A stretch of 64,000 nucleotides of DNA from the NCBI GenBank assembly GCA_943192975.1, contig CALPCJ010000003.1:124001-188000 (forward strand). The letters run 5' to 3'. This document shows positions 8,922-17,186 of this stretch, one piece after another. The position numbers and the translations under genes are program-made. How positions within the stretch are numbered: the first letter of the stretch is position 1; each line of letters opens with the position of its first letter. The notes under the pieces are model-generated. The model was not told where the DNA came from. It saw only the letters and a list, made by a program, of their open reading frames with translations, and did no database searches. This DNA is from Senimuribacter intestinalis (GTDB taxonomy: Bacteria > Bacillota > Clostridia > Peptostreptococcales > Anaerovoracaceae).

Positions 8922-10380
8922 GTTTCACCTTTTCTATTGACGCCAGAACTTCCTCACGATCGTCAAAATGTATTTTATCTTCTCCAATAATCTGATAGTT
9001 TTCGTGTCCTTTACCTGCAATGATGGCTATTTCACCATCCTGCAAATGCTCCGCCGCATAACGAATCGCCGCTCTTCTGTCTGCAATCACCGTAAAACAG
9101 CTTCTCTGTTCTGCAAGAACTCTGGTAATATCGCTGATAATTACCTCCGGCTCTTCTTTTCTCGGGTTGTCGGAAGTGACCACTGAGAAATCTGCAAGGG
9201 CAGCTGCCGCTTTCGCCATGTCTGTTCGTCTGTTTTTGTCTCTCTGCCCACCGCAGCCAAAAACCACAGTCAGACGCTTCGGGTGATAATCCCGCAAAGA
9301 CTTCAGTAAATTTTCAAGGGCTACGCCGTTATGTGCATAGTCCACCATGATGACTTTACCGGGACCTGCCGCAAACATTTCCTGTCTGCCCGGCACCAAG
9401 ATTTCACGCAGTGCCGTACGAATGCTTTCCTTGCCTATCTTCATCCTGCTGCAAACCGCCGCTGCTGCCATAGCATTGTAACAAGAAAATTTCCCGGGTA
9501 ATCCCACAACCAAGTCTATATTATAATCGCCTGTAATCTCAAATTCCACTCCTAATTTTCCGGGAATTTTGACATAATCCAAGTTCTTTGCCTTAAAACC
9601 GCAGTGCTTCTCCATTCCATAAGTAACAATCTTGCAAGCACTGTCCTCTACCATTCGCTGTGCATATGGGTTATCTGCATTTATCACCGCTTCTTTACAG
9701 GTCTGAAACAACTGCGCCTTGCAACCCGCATATTCAGCAAAATCCCGATGTTCACCGCGCCCGATATGATCTTCTGACAGATTAGTAAACACGGCATAGT
9801 CAAAATACAGTCCGTGTACTCTCTTAAGCTTCAGCGCCTGAGACGACACCTCCATCACACAAGCGGTACAGCCACAGTCTGCCATCTTTCTAAGGTACGC
9901 CTGCAGCTCCACCGATTCCGGCGTCGTATGGGTGCTTTCAATGATTTCTTCTCCTGTATCCGTATGCACCGTTCCAATCAGCCCGCATTTTTGTCCTGCT
10001 CTTTTCAGTATTGCCTGTATCATAAAAGTCGTCGTCGTTTTTCCCTTAGTACCGGTTACCCCGATAAGACAGAGCTTTCGGGCAGGATAGCCATAAAACG
10101 CGCCTGCCATTTCCGCCATCAGCTGTCTGCTGTCTGTAGTTCTGACAACCGTAATATCATCTGACAAGCTAAGAGCTTTCTGGCAGACCACTGCCCTCGC
10201 CCCTCGCTTAACTGCTTCCTCTGCATAGTCGTGGCCATCATCTTCCGCACCTTCAATGCAGACAAAGACGCAGCCCTCTATGACTTTATCACAATGGTAG
10301 AAAATTCCTGTAACCGCAAGTTCCAAAGAACCTTGCATACACTCATAATCTGCATTTTGCAGCAGTTCAAAAAGTTTCAG
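8893..10380 (-). CDS. murE: UDP-MurNAc-L-Ala-D-Glu:diamino acid ligase MurE
   Basis: MurE adds the third residue of the stem peptide. The P-loop GVTGTKGKTTTTFM and the motif SDNPRKEEPEVII, with the DNPR of meso-diaminopimelate-adding enzymes, point to mDAP as substrate. The first in-frame ATG is at 10338, but it would remove conserved N-terminal sequence. Upstream in frame the codons read CTG-K-L-F-E-L-L-Q-N-A-D-Y, a good MurE N-terminus. GGGGAG (10388-10393) sits 7 nt before the CTG at 10380, and I see no ATG, GTG or TTG in that frame across this upstream stretch. I therefore start the gene at a CTG codon (495 aa). Confidence 0.9.
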   Translation of the reverse strand: MKLFELLQNADYECMQGSLELAVTGIFYHCDKVIEGCVFVCIEGAEDDGHDYAEEAVKRGARAVVCQKALSLSDDITVVRTTDSRQLMAEMAGAFYGYPARKLCLIGVTGTKGKTTTTFMIQAILKRAGQKCGLIGTVHTDTGEEIIESTHTTPESVELQAYLRKMADCGCTACVMEVSSQALKLKRVHGLYFDYAVFTNLSEDHIGRGEHRDFAEYAGCKAQLFQTCKEAVINADNPYAQRMVEDSACKIVTYGMEKHCGFKAKNLDYVKIPGKLGVEFEITGDYNIDLVVGLPGKFSCYNAMAAAAVCSRMKIGKESIRTALREILVPGRQEMFAAGPGKVIMVDYAHNGVALENLLKSLRDYHPKRLTVVFGCGGQRDKNRRTDMAKAAAALADFSVVTSDNPRKEEPEVIISDITRVLAEQRSCFTVIADRRAAIRYAAEHLQDGEIAIIAGKGHENYQIIGEDKIHFDDREEVLASIEKVKHEHDNFRRN

Positions 10381-10410
10381 TTCAAATCTCCCCGATTCTT
10401 TGCTTTCAGT

Positions 10411-12411
10411 CTATTCTCTATATAAGTATACCTTTCCGCCTTTCTTTATCTTCTTACCTGCCTTCGGATACTGCTCTACGACTGTAAAGTCTTCGTCCTC
10501 AGATTCCTTCGGTATTGCCTGGTATTCCAAATCATATTTTCCTAAAACGCCGATAGCCGCACTGTAGCTCTTGCCTTTTACATTCGGTACATAGACGTAT
10601 TCGGACTTAAGCGCTTTTTCTTCTTCCTCGGTGTACTTCGGATTGACGCCTAAATAAGGAAGTGCATTTTCCATGAATTCCTTGGCAATCGGTGCTGCTG
10701 TGGTACTTCCGAACTGAATGCCTTTCGGGCTGTCTACAACAACCAGAATGACAAACTGAGGGTCATCCATCGGCGCCATACCAATAAAGGAAGAATAAGT
10801 ATCTTCTGAATAGCCTCCTGTAGCCGATGGCTTATCTGCTGTACCTGTCTTGCCGCCGATACGATAACCTGCAACTTTTGCCTTACCGCCGCCACCCTCG
10901 GATACGACATACTCCATAATTTCCTTCATTTCATCTGCTGTTTTGGAGGAAATAACTTTGCGGACCTCTTTCGTTTCGAAGGTCTTCACCGTATCCCCGT
11001 TGGAATCGGTCAATTCTTTTACCACTCTGGGCTGCATGAGCACACCATCGTTTCCGATAGCACAGACCGCCGAAACCAGCTGTATCGGTGTTACCGCAAC
11101 TCCCTGCCCATAGGAGATGGTTGCAAGTTCAACTGGTCCGATCAAATCTTCCGGCTGTACCTGCGCTGTCGCCTCTCCTGGCAAATCAATATGAGTCAAA
11201 GAAACGCTGGTAATTCCAAACATTTCCAAATAATCATAGTACTTCTCTTTGCCCAGCTTCATCGCCATCTGGATCTGTACTGGGTTGCAGGAATTTCCTA
11301 CAGCCTCTTTCAAAGTTTCAGTTCCATGAGGTACACTGCTCCAGCAGTGGAGCGTAACATGCGTGCCGGGCACTTCGTAACCTACGTTACATTGATACTT
11401 AGTGGTAAGCGATGTTACACCTTCTTCCAGTGCAGATGATGTGGTAAGCAGTTTAAAGGTTGAACCCGGCTCATAAGTGTCACTGATGATAGGATTTCTC
11501 CACATCTGGTTCAGGTAAGTGCCTTGTTCTTCCGTTGTCATCTTGTCAAATTTTTTCTGTTCGCTTTTCTTAACAGGCGTCAAAGGTTCATTAGGATCAA
11601 AGCCTGGATTGGTCGCCATGGCGAGAACGTCGCCAGTTGCAGGATCCATGACAAGACACATAATTCTGCTGGCGTTGGTTTCCTTCATACCGTTTGCCAC
11701 AGCATTTTCTGCATAGTGCTGCAGCACCTCGTCTATGGTAAGAACCACGTTAAGCCCGTCTTCTGCCTGATAGTATTTTTCTTCTCCATAAGCCAGAGAA
11801 TTTCCGTTAAGATCAGTATTCTTAATCCATCTGCCAGCTACGCCACTGAGATATTCATCATACTGAAATTCTACGCCGCTGCGGCCTTCGTTATCATCGT
11901 TGACACTGCCCAGAAGCTGAGAAGCAAAATCCCCCAGAGGGTAATAGCGTTTTGCGTTTTCAGCAAGTTCAATTCCGTAAATTTCCAGTTCTCTGATTTT
12001 ATCCGCTGTTTCTTTATCCAAATACTTGGCAATTTTAATCAGCGCCTGTTGTTTCGTGATTTTCTCTTCGACTTCAGCAGCTTCCATATCTAAAACCATG
12101 GCAAGCTTACCGCTTATCTCTTTGATTTCTTTGTCAGTAGTGTAGGCTTTTTTCACATCGGAAGGTCTTGCCCAGACAGTATAGCATGCAGCGCTGGTAG
12201 CCAGCTTTTCTCCGTTGCGGTCAAGAATAGAGCCGCGTTTGGCTTCAATTGGAATATCGCTGGTCTGCTGATCAATTGCCATACCACTGTATTCTTCCGC
12301 CTTTACTACCTGAATCCATGCCAGACGAAAAGACAGAAGCAAGATCAATACACTGATGATGCCAAAGGTGATAATCACTCTCTTTTTATTTTTTCCGCTA
12401 ACTCTCGCCAT
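10411..12411 (-). CDS. Class B penicillin-binding protein with PASTA domain (SpoVD/FtsI type)
   Basis: This transpeptidase cross-links septal or spore peptidoglycan and probably pairs with the FtsW-type polymerase encoded downstream. A basic N-terminus and one membrane anchor (about 12-34) precede the dimerisation domain. The transpeptidase domain carries STFK (317-320, catalytic Ser317), SCN (374-376) and KTG (521-523). One C-terminal PASTA domain (about 605-666) begins YVPNVKGKSYSAAIG. A single PASTA domain fits SpoVD. Without a second class B PBP gene here, it could also be the vegetative FtsI. It lies between ftsL and murE. Confidence 0.93.
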   Translation of the reverse strand: MARVSGKNKKRVIITFGIISVLILLLSFRLAWIQVVKAEEYSGMAIDQQTSDIPIEAKRGSILDRNGEKLATSAACYTVWARPSDVKKAYTTDKEIKEISGKLAMVLDMEAAEVEEKITKQQALIKIAKYLDKETADKIRELEIYGIELAENAKRYYPLGDFASQLLGSVNDDNEGRSGVEFQYDEYLSGVAGRWIKNTDLNGNSLAYGEEKYYQAEDGLNVVLTIDEVLQHYAENAVANGMKETNASRIMCLVMDPATGDVLAMATNPGFDPNEPLTPVKKSEQKKFDKMTTEEQGTYLNQMWRNPIISDTYEPGSTFKLLTTSSALEEGVTSLTTKYQCNVGYEVPGTHVTLHCWSSVPHGTETLKEAVGNSCNPVQIQMAMKLGKEKYYDYLEMFGITSVSLTHIDLPGEATAQVQPEDLIGPVELATISYGQGVAVTPIQLVSAVCAIGNDGVLMQPRVVKELTDSNGDTVKTFETKEVRKVISSKTADEMKEIMEYVVSEGGGGKAKVAGYRIGGKTGTADKPSATGGYSEDTYSSFIGMAPMDDPQFVILVVVDSPKGIQFGSTTAAPIAKEFMENALPYLGVNPKYTEEEEKALKSEYVYVPNVKGKSYSAAIGVLGKYDLEYQAIPKESEDEDFTVVEQYPKAGKKIKKGGKVYLYRE

Positions 12412-12537
12412 ATTCCTTTATAACTCCTGTCTGATGTTTTCTCCATAGATAGCAAAAAGAGCCAGACGTTCTAGATTATTCAATTGTCCGGCTGCATTCT
12501 ATGAAATTATTCCCAAAAATAGTATACGGTTTCTCCG

Positions 12538-12864
12538 TTAGTTGTATGCCTGTTCTTTGATCGCCATAGCAAAATTTTCTGATGGTCTGTCATCCTCCGT
12601 CACATAAACACACTCCCCATCTGTCGGATATACCATACCGAGCTTCCCTTTGGCAACTTTTTCTATATGTTCTACATTATTGGCACTTTTAATTTTGATG
12701 TTGAGAGTATCAATTTCTCCCTGGATTGCCTCATTGGATGAAACCAGACTGTTGTTCTCTACCTTCAGTTCAGCAGAGTATGCGGTCACTACGACCATCA
12801 CAATACAAATCAGTCCAATCATCAATGCCCCTGTTAATATTCTTCTTTTGTCTTGATTTCTCAT
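12538..12864 (-). CDS. ftsL: FtsL-like septum formation initiator
   Basis: This is a small bitopic protein (108 aa): a short basic N-terminus, one hydrophobic segment (about 11-30), then a predicted coiled coil (about 35-75) ending in a KLGMVYPTDGE-type segment common to FtsL/DivIC proteins. Size, topology and position between rsmH and the class B PBP gene match ftsL of the dcw cluster. FtsL sequences are poorly conserved, so the name rests mainly on context. A 126-nt stretch between it and the PBP gene shows no further ORF. Confidence 0.8.
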   Translation of the reverse strand: MRNQDKRRILTGALMIGLICIVMVVVTAYSAELKVENNSLVSSNEAIQGEIDTLNIKIKSANNVEHIEKVAKGKLGMVYPTDGECVYVTEDDRPSENFAMAIKEQAYN

Positions 12865-12876
12865 TAGTATTCCCCA

Positions 12877-13812
12877 TCAAATTTTTTCGCAGACCCTAAG
12901 CTTTGCGCTTCTGGATCTCGGATTTATCTCTAGTTCTTCCTTGCTGGGAAGAATTGGTTTCTTAGTAATTTTGTCAATATCTGCTTTTTTTCCGCAAACG
13001 CATACTGGAAACTCTGCAGGACAAGTGCACGGATTGGCCCTTTGCGCAATAGTTTCTTTGACAATGCGATCCTCCAGCGAATGGAAGGAAATCACACAAA
13101 GCCTGCCGCCCGGCGCCAAAACATCACAAAACTCTGAAATTGCGTCCTTTAGCTGTCCCAGTTCATCATTTACCTCAATGCGAATTGCCTGAAAAGTTCT
13201 CTTTGCAGGATGAGGACCTTCTCTTCTTGCTTTTGCTGGAATGGCGCTTTTAATCAACTCCACCAACTGACCGGTTGTTTCGATAGGCCCGTCCTTTCTT
13301 CCATTTACGATAAAACTCGCAATGCGAGAGGCCCACTTTTCTTCGCCGTATCCGGAAATGATACGTCTCAGTTCTTTCTGATCATAGCTGTTCACTACAT
13401 CGTAGGCAGTAAAATTATCGTCCTGACTCATCCGCATATCCAGCGGTGCATCATGCATGTAAGAAAAACCTCTTTGGGAATTGTCCAGTTGGAAGGATGA
13501 TACCCCTAAATCTAACAATGCGCCATCAATGTTAGCAATCCCAAATTCCTGCAATACCTGTCTGATGTCTGAATAGTTGGTTTGCACAAAGAGTTTTTTA
13601 CACGGATAGCCGGAAAGTCTGAGCTGGGAAGCTGCCAGCGCGTCTCTGTCACGGTCAATCCCGATTAAGAGTCCGTCCTTTGACAGCCTGCGGCAAATTT
13701 CGGAGGCATGTCCGCCGCCGCCAAGAGTGCCATCCACGTAAACGCCATCAGGTTTGATATTCAGATTTTCAATACATTCTTCCAACAGAACTGAAGTGTG
13801 TTTAAACTCCAT
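12877..13812 (-). CDS. rsmH: 16S rRNA (C1402-N4) methyltransferase RsmH (MraW)
   Basis: RsmH methylates N4 of C1402 in the ribosomal P site using SAM. The 311-residue protein has the family start HTSVLLEECIENL, the SAM motif VDGTLGGGGHASEI (about 25-38), LDLGVSSFQLD and RGFSYMHDAPLDMRM, and the late motif VISFHSLEDRIVK. It lies 8 nt downstream of mraZ, the standard arrangement. Confidence 0.97.
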   Translation of the reverse strand: MEFKHTSVLLEECIENLNIKPDGVYVDGTLGGGGHASEICRRLSKDGLLIGIDRDRDALAASQLRLSGYPCKKLFVQTNYSDIRQVLQEFGIANIDGALLDLGVSSFQLDNSQRGFSYMHDAPLDMRMSQDDNFTAYDVVNSYDQKELRRIISGYGEEKWASRIASFIVNGRKDGPIETTGQLVELIKSAIPAKARREGPHPAKRTFQAIRIEVNDELGQLKDAISEFCDVLAPGGRLCVISFHSLEDRIVKETIAQRANPCTCPAEFPVCVCGKKADIDKITKKPILPSKEELEINPRSRSAKLRVCEKI

Positions 13813-13820
13813 CTTATCCC

Positions 13821-14252
13821 CTAAAATCTATACTGCGCCAAGGACTCTGCAAATTCTTCAGAATCCATTTTGTTTTCGTTATCCGGTGCGTCCCAGACTT
13901 CTTTACTCCAGACCTCAATCTTTCGCATAGCGCCCATTGTCACCAGTTCCTTATCGATGCCTGCGTATTCTTTTAGTTCCGCCGGTATAACGATTCTCCC
14001 CTGTTTATCAAATTCGCAGTCAACCGCATTTGCACAGAAGTGACGAATAAATGCTCTAACCTTTGGATCCGATTCAGGCAGCGCCTCAATCTTATCCATC
14101 TGCTTGTCCCATTCATTCATAGAGTAGATGTAAAGGCACTTGTCCATACCCTTAGTCAGTACGCACCTGCCGCCCAGCTGATCCCTGTGTTTGGAAGGAA
14201 CAATCATTCTGTTCTTGGCGTCTATTGAGTTGTTAAAAGTCCCCATGAACAT
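13821..14252 (-). CDS. mraZ: Division/cell-wall cluster regulator MraZ
   Basis: MraZ is a ring-forming DNA-binding protein with two AbrB-like swapped-hairpin domains that represses the dcw promoter in species where it has been studied. Both domains are visible: MGTFNNSIDAKNRMIVPSK near the N-terminus and VDCEFDKQGRIVIPAELKEYA near residue 90. The ATG at 14252 has GGAGG 7 nt upstream, so the longer reading from 14276 is rejected (143 aa). Its likely operator, four 20-21-bp-spaced repeats, overlaps the promoter at 14305-14380. Confidence 0.95.
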   Translation of the reverse strand: MFMGTFNNSIDAKNRMIVPSKHRDQLGGRCVLTKGMDKCLYIYSMNEWDKQMDKIEALPESDPKVRAFIRHFCANAVDCEFDKQGRIVIPAELKEYAGIDKELVTMGAMRKIEVWSKEVWDAPDNENKMDSEEFAESLAQYRF

Positions 14253-14304
14253 GGATTTTCCTCCAGTTTTATACAAATACGATATACTACTACGATTTTA
14301 CACA

Positions 14305-14380
14305 CCCCATTTTACACCACTTCCCTCCACTTTTCAAGATTTGTTCCCCACTTTTTTGAATTTCTCCCCCATTTTTTTGA
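14305..14380 (-). promoter_or_regulatory. Four MraZ-box-like direct repeats
   Basis: Four copies of a motif reading AAAA(G/A)TGG(G/A)GG on the minus strand. Their conserved A on the plus strand falls at 14309, 14329, 14350 and 14371, a 20-21-bp period that puts all copies on one face of the helix. MraZ proteins are known to bind short G-rich direct repeats ahead of mraZ. Here the array overlaps the -35/-10 region, which fits autorepression. Confidence 0.7.
14309..14337 (-). promoter_or_regulatory. Promoter of the dcw cluster
   Basis: Minus-strand -35 TTGAAA (14332-14337) and -10 TAAAAT (14309-14314) with exactly 17 bp between them, about 55 nt upstream of the mraZ ATG. It is embedded in the MraZ-box-like repeats. 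Assignment by consensus only. Confidence 0.65.
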
Positions 14381-14556
14381 TTTTTTCACCTTTCAATTCA
14401 CGAAAAAAAACAGCTTAACTACATCTTGTACTACCCATTTTCTTTGCACCTAAATGTTGCCTTTCGCATAGGATATATTAAACTTACATAGCGACAGCTA
14501 TGCCTTCGGCGAATCTTCTCCGAAGTCGTTTAAAATATAAAGTGAGGTAATGAAAT

Positions 14557-15618
14557 ATGAACAATGAATCTCTGGTATACCTGAACAAGGTTTTCACCGA
14601 TCTTGAGATAAAATCCTGTCCTTTGATGACTCAGGTTTGCACAACACCTGAAACCTTCGAGCAGCAGCTGTCTGTCTTTGATCCACAGGAAGAAACTTGC
14701 GGCTGCAGCGACTGTTCCTGCGGCGACTGCTCCTGCTGCCATAACTGCGGATGTTCTTGTGGATGTTCCTGTGGATGCGCTTCCGATCTTGATTGCTCCG
14801 ATTTGAATTTTGTTGTTGACAGCACCGAAGTTATCATCAGTGATTTCGACCTATCGTGCCCATCTTCTATTGAACCTTGCAACGTCACAGTAGACGGCAT
14901 TCCTGTAGATATGCTGGAAGTGTTCAACGAAAGATACATGGCAGCAACCAATGATTTAATGAGCCGAATCGGCGACTGCTCCTGCATGGAAAGCGGAAAT
15001 TCAACCAAAGGATATCTGCTGATTTCCGGCGTAGGCGGTTTCCACGCAAAGCTTTCCATCATTCTGCGAGGCAGCGTTTTCAGCGGTGGATGCTGCAAAA
15101 AGTTTAAATTAGTTTTTACCACAAGAAACAACATTTGCTTCAATATCCCAGGACAGTCAACTTTCGCTACGTCCCAGCTGTGCCTGCCTTGCACAACTGG
15201 CGGAATTGCCCCGATTATCAATTTCTCCTTCTCCGCAAACGGCACCCTTTTGAATCCTATGATTACTGCCTGCCAGACAAACGGAAACTGCAACCTGTCT
15301 GTCACCGGCTGCCTAGTAACAGAACCTATCGCAAGCGTACAGGTTACAAGACAGACTTTATTCAGACTGGATGCAGAGGCGCTTCCTGTACCTTGTGATG
15401 ATATCGAAAAATGCAGACAGAATATAGGCGAATGCGGTCTTGCTGACGATGACAGCAACGCATTTTCTCTGAGACACAGATGTTGTGATGACGGTAGGCG
15501 TACAGAGCAGGAAGCCGACAGCTGCAGTTGTGGTTGTGGCTGCACTACTGCTTCCAGAGAAAACCGCACCACTTCTATCGCCTGTCAGTTCAACGGTCGT
15601 AACGGCTGTAATTTCTAA
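14557..15618 (+). CDS. Cysteine-rich protein of unknown function
   Basis: I do not recognise this 353-residue protein. Its notable feature is a Cys cluster at residues 48-77 built of C-x-C, C-G-C and C-S-C units, and a second C-S-C-G-C-G-C-T run near residue 328. Many further Cys are spread through the chain. Between the clusters is a beta-rich region (about 80-300) with no membrane segment or signal peptide. Cys-rich proteins of this kind occur among spore coat/exosporium proteins and metal-binding proteins; which applies is unknown. AGGT lies 8-11 nt before the ATG, and a strong terminator follows at 15640-15666, so it is probably monocistronic. The preceding gap (14420-14556) has a weak CTTCGG/CCGAAG hairpin. 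Confidence 0.8.
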   Translation: MNNESLVYLNKVFTDLEIKSCPLMTQVCTTPETFEQQLSVFDPQEETCGCSDCSCGDCSCCHNCGCSCGCSCGCASDLDCSDLNFVVDSTEVIISDFDLSCPSSIEPCNVTVDGIPVDMLEVFNERYMAATNDLMSRIGDCSCMESGNSTKGYLLISGVGGFHAKLSIILRGSVFSGGCCKKFKLVFTTRNNICFNIPGQSTFATSQLCLPCTTGGIAPIINFSFSANGTLLNPMITACQTNGNCNLSVTGCLVTEPIASVQVTRQTLFRLDAEALPVPCDDIEKCRQNIGECGLADDDSNAFSLRHRCCDDGRRTEQEADSCSCGCGCTTASRENRTTSIACQFNGRNGCNF

Positions 15619-15639
15619 TTTGCTAATATGAAAACAATT

Positions 15640-15666
15640 CGCCAGCGCCTTCGCGCTGGCGGTTTT
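15640..15666 (+). terminator. Terminator after the Cys-rich gene
   Basis: Perfect 9-bp stem CGCCAGCGC (15640-15648) / GCGCTGGCG (15653-15661) with a 4-nt loop, followed by GTTTT. Confidence 0.85.
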
Positions 15667-15920
15667 GTGCCGACATTTTGAACCTAGCACTACAGCACCT
15701 TTGTACCGGCACTTTTATGTCGGTATTTTGGATATTGAAAATCTATGTATATTCTTTCCAGTTTTCAGTTTTTCAGCAAACGGTTTTCAAAATCATAGAC
15801 TTTCCATGTAAAAAAGAAGACTCTACCATACATGTTCGGGCAAAATTCCCTTTATGATACAGAGAAATCGGGATATAATAGATATCATAGAGAAAAGCTT
15901 GCAAAACGGAGGTAGCCGGC
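15667..15920 (+). other. Intergenic region with second hairpin and possible promoter
   Basis: After the terminator there is a looser CCGACAT/ATGTCGG inverted pair, near 15670 and 15725, whose 3' arm ends in TATTTT. A -10-like TATAAT lies at 15874-15879 before the next gene, with only a poor -35 (TTTATG). Nothing else is recognised. Confidence 0.4.
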
Positions 15921-16766
15921 ATGAAGAAGAAACTGCTGACAATAGTTGTAAGCCTCGTAGCATTGGCTGTGTTTATTCGGTCGCCTCTGTCAAATTATCC
16001 GGTAAGTCTGGCGGTTATGAAAATCTACAGCGAAATCCATGCGCGTGACAGCATCATGGAAGAAAAGGGAATCAAGCTTCATATTCCCGGCGGCAGTGCC
16101 GCGAAAGAGAAGAATTGGTATCCCTTTGTGATGACTTTCAATGCCGATGCAGGATTCCAGCGATTTACGGGAGAGTCGAACCTGAAGCTGACCATCCTGT
16201 ACAACTTTCCGGCTTTTAATCTTTGGAAAGGCTGCAGCATGGTCTATGATTCAGCTTCGCCGTATTACAACGGGTTTTACGGCGCTTATCTGGTTTGCCG
16301 CGGAGAAGACGAAACCGTGCCTTACGGCTTCCTGCCTGACGGAAACCTGGACCCTGAAGCTGCTGCACAAGTGCCCCGGTTTGACTTTCAGAAACTGGTT
16401 TTGCAGGATTTTGGCATCAAAACAGATACGCTGGTCTTTGACTGGAAAATAGAAAAAATCCGGACGAAGGTAGCTTATCTTGGAATTGATGGCTGGACGC
16501 AGACAGATGCAAGGCTGACGGTCAACGGGATGCAGCACCAAAAAGAAGATTTCCGCAGATCCTATCTGCAGTATGGCCCGCCGGGATACCCTTTGCCGGA
16601 TATCCCGCCAGAAGCAGACTTTGCGCCGGTGGATATGATAGGCAGATTGTACGGCAGGTACTTTGCAGAATGGGACACGTCAATTTTCTTTTACGTGCTT
16701 GCTTCCAATCAAGAAGTACTGGAAAACTGTGACAGGAATATTTTATCCCGCAGCATTCTGCAGTGA
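15921..16766 (+). CDS. Hypothetical membrane-anchored or secreted protein
   Basis: This 281-residue protein is not recognised. It begins with KKK and one hydrophobic segment (about 5-20, LLTIVVSLVALAVFI) that may be a signal peptide or anchor. The rest is soluble and rich in Tyr, Phe and Asp, with no repeats or catalytic motifs I can name. GGAGGT stands 9 nt before the ATG. The DUF1653 gene follows 30 nt later on the same strand, so the two may be cotranscribed. Confidence 0.75.
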   Translation: MKKKLLTIVVSLVALAVFIRSPLSNYPVSLAVMKIYSEIHARDSIMEEKGIKLHIPGGSAAKEKNWYPFVMTFNADAGFQRFTGESNLKLTILYNFPAFNLWKGCSMVYDSASPYYNGFYGAYLVCRGEDETVPYGFLPDGNLDPEAAAQVPRFDFQKLVLQDFGIKTDTLVFDWKIEKIRTKVAYLGIDGWTQTDARLTVNGMQHQKEDFRRSYLQYGPPGYPLPDIPPEADFAPVDMIGRLYGRYFAEWDTSIFFYVLASNQEVLENCDRNILSRSILQ

Positions 16767-16796
16767 ATTTATCACACACAACGAGGAGAAACGAAG

Positions 16797-17054
16797 ATGA
16801 ATACTATAAAAATCAACGGTATATATCGCCACTTCAAAGGCGACTACTATTTACTGGTTGGCACGGCCAACCACTCAGAGACTGGGGAGACCTATGCGGT
16901 TTATCGAAAACTATACGAAGACTGCGGGCTCTGGATTCGACCTTTGGACATGTTTCTGGAAGAAGTCGATCATGAAAAATATCCTGATGTGAAGCAGAAA
17001 TATCGATTTCAGCTTCAGGAGATAAGCAGCGTAAGAGACGAAAATAACCGTTAA
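16797..17054 (+). CDS. DUF1653 domain protein
   Basis: This small protein (85 aa) matches the DUF1653 pattern from its start: INGIYRHFKGDYYLLVGTA, then ETGETYAVYRKLYED and a WIRPLDMFLEEVD segment. The family is a compact beta-rich domain of unknown function. The SD is GAGGAG with short spacing to the ATG. It is probably the last gene of a two-gene unit, before the terminator at 17141-17186. Confidence 0.85.
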   Translation: MNTIKINGIYRHFKGDYYLLVGTANHSETGETYAVYRKLYEDCGLWIRPLDMFLEEVDHEKYPDVKQKYRFQLQEISSVRDENNR

Positions 17055-17140
17055 AACGCCAGTGCTTTCGCCTGCGCTTTTCCGCAAATACTGTCCCCCA
17101 AAAATAATTCCCATATGAAACGCTGGGTTTTCTTTCTATA

Positions 17141-17186
17141 AAAAAGGAGCGTGCCGACGAATTATCGTCAGCACGCTCCTTTTTAT
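17141..17186. terminator. Bidirectional terminator
   Basis: Long stem, AAAAGGAGCGTGC...GCACGCTCCTTTT, with one internal mismatch and A/T runs on both sides. It separates the plus-strand DUF1653 gene from the convergent minus-strand 5'-nucleotidase gene. Confidence 0.85.

Noticed and set aside
14631..15572. Antisense 313-codon frame under the Cys-rich gene
   Set aside because: It is a shadow frame caused by the Cys-rich codon pattern. The plus-strand gene has the ribosome site, promoter space and terminator.
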